From Nocardioides_C sp963700955 (GTDB lineage: Bacteria > Actinomycetota > Actinomycetes > Propionibacteriales > Nocardioidaceae), in the NCBI GenBank assembly GCA_963700955.1, contig CAVOZH010000005.1, forward strand, positions 1 through 64,000: a stretch of DNA of 64,000 bases, written 5' to 3'. Both the position numbers and the translations under genes were made by a program. Of the stretch, positions 59,595 through 64,000 are shown one piece after another (the first letter of the stretch is position 1; each line of letters opens with the position of its first letter). The notes under the pieces are model-generated. The model saw only the letters and a list, made by a program, of their open reading frames with translations. It ran no database searches and was not told where the DNA came from.

Positions 59595-60935
59595 ATGGAG
59601 TCGACGCACCCCGAACGCCGTACCGACGGCGACCCGAGGACTGCCCCGGGCGCGCCTGTCATTCGACTGGGGCTCCGGCAGAACGCCGCCCAGTTCACCC
59701 TGCTCGTCGTGGTGAACGCCCTGGTCGGCGGCATGCTCGGCCAGGAGCGGACCGTCCTGCCTCTGCTGGGTCAGCAGGAGTTCGGTCTGCGCGCCTACAC
59801 CGCCGGGCTTACGTTCATCGTGGCCTTCGGGCTCGCCAAGGCGGCGACCAACTACTTCGCGGGCACCTGGTCCGACAGGTACGGCCGCAAGCCCGTCCTC
59901 GTCGCCGGCTGGCTCGTCGCGGTCCCGGTGCCGCTGCTGCTGATCTGGGCTCCCTCGTGGGGCTGGGTGATCGCCGCCAACGTGCTGCTCGGCGTCAGCC
60001 AGGGGCTGACCTGGTCCACCACCGTGGTGATGAAGATCGACCTCGTCGGCCCTGCGCGTCGGGGGCTCGCGATGGGTCTCAACGAGGCCGCCGGGTACGC
60101 CGCCGTCGCGGTCACCGCCCTGGCCACGGGGTACCTGGCCCAGTCCTACGGTCTCCGCCCCGCGCCGTTCCTGCTCGGCCTGGCCTTCGCGGCGCTCGGC
60201 CTGGGGCTGTCGACGCTCGCGGTGAAGGAGACCCGGGAGCACGCACGCATGGAGGCGGCCAACCACGTCGCACGCGCCGACGGCCGCCACGACCACCTTC
60301 ACCAGGATCTGACCGACCGTGAGGTCTTCACCCAGACCAGCTTCCGCGAGCCCGCCCTGTCGTCGGCCAGCCAGGCCGGACTGGTGAACAACCTCAACGA
60401 CGGCCTCGCCTGGGGCTTGTTCCCGATCCTGTTCGCCGCCGCCGGCCTCTCGGTCGGCAGGATCGGACTGCTGGCCGCGCTGTACCCAGCGGTCTGGGGT
60501 GTCGGGCAGCTGTTCACCGGAGCGCTTTCGGACCGGCTGGGCCGCAAGTGGATGATCGCCTCGGGCATGTGGCTGCAGGCTGCCGCTCTGGGCATGATCG
60601 CCCTCGGGGACGCCTTCGCGGTCTGGGCCGTTGGTGCCGCCCTGCTCGGGGCCGGTACGGCGATGGTCTACCCGACTCTCCTCGCCTCCATCGGCGACGT
60701 CGCCCACCCGGCCTGGCGCGCCCGCTCGGTCGGGATCTACCGCCTGTGGCGAGACGGAGGCTTCGCGGTCGGCGCACTCCTGGCCGGAGTCGTGGCAGAC
60801 GCGCTGGGCGTCAGGGCTGCGGTGTGGACCGTCGCTGCGCTGACCGCGCTCTCCGGGGTGGTCGTCGCCGTGCGGATGTACGAGACTCACCACCGTCCCG
60901 AACCCGTCGAGCAGAAGGGAGCCACGCATGGGTGA
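59595..60935 (+). CDS. MFS transporter of the rhodanese-regulated operon
   Basis: 446 aa from ATG 59595. Twelve helices; GTWSDRYGRKPVLVAGWL and TGALSDRLGRKWMIASGMWL are motif A in both halves, and VVMKIDLVGPARRGLAMGLN lies between. A short His-rich loop (HHDHLHQDL-like, in DGRHDHLHQDLTD) separates the halves. Coupled to the ArsR-rhodanese gene, which overlaps its end by 8 bases. Likely exports a sulfur or metalloid compound. Confidence 0.85.
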   Translation: MESTHPERRTDGDPRTAPGAPVIRLGLRQNAAQFTLLVVVNALVGGMLGQERTVLPLLGQQEFGLRAYTAGLTFIVAFGLAKAATNYFAGTWSDRYGRKPVLVAGWLVAVPVPLLLIWAPSWGWVIAANVLLGVSQGLTWSTTVVMKIDLVGPARRGLAMGLNEAAGYAAVAVTALATGYLAQSYGLRPAPFLLGLAFAALGLGLSTLAVKETREHARMEAANHVARADGRHDHLHQDLTDREVFTQTSFREPALSSASQAGLVNNLNDGLAWGLFPILFAAAGLSVGRIGLLAALYPAVWGVGQLFTGALSDRLGRKWMIASGMWLQAAALGMIALGDAFAVWAVGAALLGAGTAMVYPTLLASIGDVAHPAWRARSVGIYRLWRDGGFAVGALLAGVVADALGVRAAVWTVAALTALSGVVVAVRMYETHHRPEPVEQKGATHG

Positions 60936-61593
60936 CCGCGCCACCAAGGACGCACTCTTCGCCGAGTTCGCCGCGGTCGGCAAGGTGCTCGGAAGCCCCA
61001 AGCGGCTCGAGCTGCTCGACCTGCTGGCGCAGGGGCCGCGCAGCGTCGAGGACCTCGCATCGTCGGCCGGGCTCGGGATGAGCACCTGTTCGGCCCACCT
61101 TCAGACACTCCGCGAGGCAGGTCTCGTCGAGACCCGGCGTGAAGGGAAGCGCATCTTCTACTCGCTCGCCGGCGACGACGTGGCCGGTCTGTGGGACCAC
61201 CTGCGACAGGTCGCCCAGCGTCACCGTCCGCACACCGAGCTCGCCCGGCGCGCGTACCTCGGCCCCGAGGACACCGACGCCGTCGACACCGACGAGCTGC
61301 TGCGCCGGATGGCCGCAGGCGATGCGGTGGTGGTCGACGTGCGGCCGGCGCCGGAGTACGACGCCGGTCACCTGTCGGGGGCGGTGCACATCCCCTTGGA
61401 GCAGCTCGCCGAACGTCTCGCCGAGCTGCCGCGGGACCGTGAGGTCGTGGCCTACTGCCGAGGGCAGTACTGCGTGCTCGCCCACGACGCGGTCCGGCTG
61501 CTGACCGCCAACGGTCTCACCGCACGACGAGCCGACAGCGGCGTCCTCGAGTGGCGGCTGGCCGGCCTCCCGCTGGAGACCGGCGCAGCCTGA
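60928..61593 (+). CDS. ArsR-family regulator fused to rhodanese
   Basis: 221 aa from ATG 60928. HTH (1-95): GSPKRLELLDLLAQGPRSVE, then LASSAGLGMSTCSAHLQTLREAGL. Rhodanese (about 115-215): GDAVVVDVRPAPEYDAGHLSGAVHIPLE and the active loop CRGQYCV with the catalytic Cys. Persulfide or sulfide could be read by the rhodanese Cys and relayed to the HTH. The known persulfide-sensing Cys pair of BigR/SqrR is not complete; one Cys (STCS) is in the HTH. Confidence 0.9.
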   Translation: MGDRATKDALFAEFAAVGKVLGSPKRLELLDLLAQGPRSVEDLASSAGLGMSTCSAHLQTLREAGLVETRREGKRIFYSLAGDDVAGLWDHLRQVAQRHRPHTELARRAYLGPEDTDAVDTDELLRRMAAGDAVVVDVRPAPEYDAGHLSGAVHIPLEQLAERLAELPRDREVVAYCRGQYCVLAHDAVRLLTANGLTARRADSGVLEWRLAGLPLETGAA

Positions 61594-61612
61594 GGAGCGC
61601 CTGCTCCGACGC

Positions 61613-62398
61613 TCAGTGGCGACGGCCCAGCAGGCGCCTGAGGACAAGCACGACCAGCAGCACGCCGACCAGCGTTGCGGCCAGCTGCTTCCAGTAGCTC
61701 TTCATCAGGATCGGCAGCACCGTGGCCCCGAGGTCGAGTGCCTCTGCTCCACCGACGGCTTCGCGGCCAGGGGAGACCACCGCGTGAGCCGGTTGCCGCT
61801 CCGCGGTGGGCGGCGCAGCGCCGGCGGCACCCGCAGCGGCGCCACCGACCGGAGCCCCTTCCGCGGGCGCCTCGGCCGCGGCGACCTCCGGAGCGGTGGT
61901 CACCGGACCCGCCGCCTCCGCAGGCGCCGCCTCCACAGGTGCGGCCGCCGGCGGCGCACCGACCTTGGACTCCAGGCAGACCATGAACTGCTGCAGCAGC
62001 TTGTCGGAGACGTCCTGGATCACGCCGCGGCCGAACTGCGCCGGCTTCCCGGTGATGGACAGGTTCGTCTGAACCTCGACGCTGGTGCTCTCCGACCCGG
62101 CCGGGGTCATCACTGCGGTGACCGTTGCGCCCGCCGTACCGTTGCCTCGCTTGTCCTTGCCCTTGGCCTCGACCACGAACCGGTGCGTCGACTCGTCACG
62201 CTCGAGGAAGCTCCCGGCGCCCGCGTAGACCAGCGAGATCGGACCCAGCTTCACCTTGCACGTGCCCTTGAAGTCGTCGCCCTCCACGGACGTGACCGTC
62301 GCGCCGGGGAAGCACCCGGCCACGTCCTCGATGTCGAGGAACGCCGTCCAGGTCTCGTCGAGCGAGGCGGGGACCGTGAACGAGTGCGTCAGGTCCAT
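61613..62398 (-). CDS. coxG: CO dehydrogenase subunit G-like (CoxG)
   Basis: 261 aa from ATG 62398. SRPBCC/CoxG fold (1-150): MDLTHSFTVPASLDETWTAF, VAGCFPGATV, GTCKVKLGPISLVYAGAGSF. Then an Ala/Pro-rich linker and a membrane helix (LAATLVGVLLVVLVLRRLLG) that would anchor it. Probably recruits the Mo-CODH to the membrane. Last gene of coxL-M-G. Confidence 0.88.
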   Translation of the reverse strand: MDLTHSFTVPASLDETWTAFLDIEDVAGCFPGATVTSVEGDDFKGTCKVKLGPISLVYAGAGSFLERDESTHRFVVEAKGKDKRGNGTAGATVTAVMTPAGSESTSVEVQTNLSITGKPAQFGRGVIQDVSDKLLQQFMVCLESKVGAPPAAAPVEAAPAEAAGPVTTAPEVAAAEAPAEGAPVGGAAAGAAGAAPPTAERQPAHAVVSPGREAVGGAEALDLGATVLPILMKSYWKQLAATLVGVLLVVLVLRRLLGRRH

Positions 62399-62401
62399 GG
62401 C

Positions 62402-63256
62402 CTACACCCCGGCGGCGGCGAGGACGGCGCGTCTCGTGAGCACCGTCGCGAGGTGCCTGCGGTAGTCCGCGTCGCCGTTGAGGTCGGAGGGCGGGTTCGT
62501 GCCCTCCGCGGCGGACGCGGCTGCTGCGCGCACAGCCTCGTCGGTGGCGGGCTGTCCCGCGAGCGCCTGCTCCACCGAGCGCGCCCGGATCGGAGTGGAG
62601 CCCATGTTGGTCAGACCGACACGTGCCTCACTGATGCTCCCGCCCTCGACCTTGACCGCCGCGGCGACCGCCACGATCGGCCACTGGTGCGCGACGCGGA
62701 CGAACTTCTCGTAGTGGCCTCCCCACCCGGTGTACTTCGGGATCCGGACCTCGGTGAGCAGCTCGCCCTCCCCGATCGCGGTGGTGAACAGGTCCTGGAA
62801 GAAGTCGTCGGCCTCGACCGTGCGGGTGCCCGACGGGCCGACGATCGTGAAGGTCGCGCCCAGCGCGAGAGCGGGAGCGCCGAGGTCGCCGGCCGGGTCG
62901 GCGTGGGCCAGCGCGCCACCGAACGTGCCGCGGTGCCGCACCTGTGGGTCGGCGAGCTGCTCGACGGCCTCGGTCAGCAGCGCGACGTGCTCGCGCACCA
63001 GCGCGTCATGGTAGACGTCGGAGTGGGTCGTCATCGCGCCGATCACGATCCCGTCGCCGTCGTCGCGCACTCCGCGCAGCGACTCGATCCGGCCGAGGTC
63101 GACGACCACCGACGGGACGTTGAGCCGCATGCGGAGAACCGGCAGCAGGCTCTGGCCGCCGGCCAGCACCTTGGCGTCCTCGCCGCCTTCGGCGAGCGCG
63201 GTCAGCGCCTCCTCGACGGTGGTCGGTGCGACGTACTCGAACTGTGCCGGGATCAC
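62402..63256 (-). CDS. coxM: Medium FAD subunit of CO dehydrogenase family
   Basis: 284 aa from GTG 63256, overlapping the coxL stop (GTGA). FAD motifs AKVLAGGQSLLPVLRMRLNVP and VRHRGTFGGALAHADPAGDL (the AGGHS- and TIGG-type loops). Carries electrons from the Fe-S subunit to quinone. Spacing to coxG is three bases, so one operon. Confidence 0.92.
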   Translation of the reverse strand: MIPAQFEYVAPTTVEEALTALAEGGEDAKVLAGGQSLLPVLRMRLNVPSVVVDLGRIESLRGVRDDGDGIVIGAMTTHSDVYHDALVREHVALLTEAVEQLADPQVRHRGTFGGALAHADPAGDLGAPALALGATFTIVGPSGTRTVEADDFFQDLFTTAIGEGELLTEVRIPKYTGWGGHYEKFVRVAHQWPIVAVAAAVKVEGGSISEARVGLTNMGSTPIRARSVEQALAGQPATDEAVRAAAASAAEGTNPPSDLNGDADYRRHLATVLTRRAVLAAAGV

Positions 63257-64000
63257 TTGCCTGCTCCTTCGCTGCGGTCGGCGGTGTCCTGCTCGTCGAA
63301 GTGCGGCATCGCACCGCTCTCCGTCGGCTCGTGCCCACCGGCTCCCCGGTCGTGGATCGCCTTCCAGATCCGCTCGGGCGTGCAGGGCATGCGTACGTCG
63401 GACACCCCGAACGGCCGCAACGCATCCACCACCGCGTTCACGACAGCGGGTGTCGACGCGATCGTGCCCGCCTCGCCCACGCCCTTGGCCCCGAGCTCGG
63501 TGGCGGTGGCACGGGACACGGTGTGGTCGGTCTCGAAGCTGATCGTGTCGGCCGCGGTCGGAACCAGGTAGTCGACGAACGATGCGGACACCAGTGTCCC
63601 GGACTCGTCGTGGACCGCCTCCTCCCACAGCGCCTGCGCGATGCCCTGGACGAGCCCGCCGTGAACCTGGCCCTCGACGATCAACGGGTTGATGATCGTG
63701 CCGATGTCGTCGACGCAGACGTACTTGCGCATCTTGACCCCGCCCGTCTCGGTGTCGATCTCCACCGCGCACAGGTGCGTGCCGTGCGGGAAGGAGAAGT
63801 TCACCGGGTCGTAGGTCGCGTCCGCGTCGAGCGACGGCTCAACCCCCTCGGGGAGGTCGTGGGCGGCGAAGGTGGCGAGCGCGACCTCGCCGATGCTCAC
63901 GCCCTTGTCGGTGCCCTTCACACCGAACCTGCCCTCCTTGAACTCCAGGTCCGCCGCGGATGCCTCGAGCATGTGAGCGGCGATCGGCTTGGCCTTCTCG
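63253..64000 (-). CDS. coxL: Large molybdopterin subunit of CO dehydrogenase family (C-terminal part)
   Basis: About 249 codons are visible, the gene runs off the right edge. Seen: FPHGTHLCAVEIDTETGGVK, YVCVDDIGTIINPLIVEGQV, HGGLVQGIAQALWEEA, and LGAKGVGEAGTIASTPAVVN with the active-site Glu. The form-defining loop (AYxCSFR or AYRGAGR) lies outside, so true CO oxidation cannot be told from other xanthine-oxidase-type activity. Confidence 0.9.
   Translation of the reverse strand, partial: EKAKPIAAHMLEASAADLEFKEGRFGVKGTDKGVSIGEVALATFAAHDLPEGVEPSLDADATYDPVNFSFPHGTHLCAVEIDTETGGVKMRKYVCVDDIGTIINPLIVEGQVHGGLVQGIAQALWEEAVHDESGTLVSASFVDYLVPTAADTISFETDHTVSRATATELGAKGVGEAGTIASTPAVVNAVVDALRPFGVSDVRMPCTPERIWKAIHDRGAGGHEPTESGAMPHFDEQDTADRSEGAGK

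Overview
The window looks like chromosome of a high-GC actinobacterium, most likely Nocardioides or a close relative. The signs are strong G/C bias at third codon positions, frequent GTG starts with GGAGG-type ribosome sites, a CO-dehydrogenase-type cluster, an ECF41 sigma factor, deazaflavin-type enzymes and a DivIVA protein. The genus is inferred from gene content and was not tested.

Bases 1-9935 are an integrated element. It lies between a 37-bp repeat of the 3' half of a tRNA-Thr(CGT) gene (1-37 and 9899-9935). The left end carries a tyrosine integrase, an excisionase and a RepSA-like replication initiator, as in actinomycete integrative and conjugative elements, but there is no FtsK/TraB-type transfer gene. 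The cargo is defence-like and partly broken: a 198-aa unknown paired with an Mrr-like nuclease fused to a helical domain, a small membrane-anchored protein, a DUF6221-like protein, a two-gene operon ending in a DUF2335-like membrane protein, and a NERD nuclease-domain protein. Five reading-frame breaks occur in the cargo, and all five lie at GAGTC/GACTC pentamers.

Bases 9936-32300 are accessory chromosome. They hold a DUF1254/DUF1214 protein, a TetR plus mycothiol-isomerase-like pair, a frameshifted APC permease, a DUF4397/sortase deletion remnant, a TerC transporter behind a yybP-ykoY (Mn2+) riboswitch, a heliorhodopsin followed by a winged-helix regulator, an isocitrate lyase/PEP mutase homologue, a broken sugar-binding protein, an ECF41 sigma with its CMD partner, an MFS pump with a possible leader peptide, an NADP-dinucleotide oxidoreductase, a carboxylesterase and several secreted or hypothetical proteins, including an Asn/Gly repeat protein.

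Bases 32300-48100 form a stress and signalling block. It has a truncated haemoglobin and a flavohaemoglobin coupled to a DivIVA-domain protein, an ECF sigma/anti-sigma pair, a nitroreductase-like protein, a REC-PAS-PAS histidine kinase, a REC fused to an RsbW-like ATPase, a membrane SpoIIE phosphatase, an ArsR/CadI-type metalloid locus with palindromic operators, a methyltransferase, a CHAD protein and two secreted phosphoesterases.

Bases 48250-54200 are a complete ribose operon (rbsR-K-D-A-C-B) with promoter, operator-like palindrome and terminator. Bases 54250-64000 hold an MBL hydrolase, an SRPBCC protein, divergent rtcB/archease RNA-repair genes, a TPP riboswitch with no thiamine gene behind it, a lipoprotein, an MFS pump with an ArsR-rhodanese regulator, and coxL(partial)-coxM-coxG running off the right edge.
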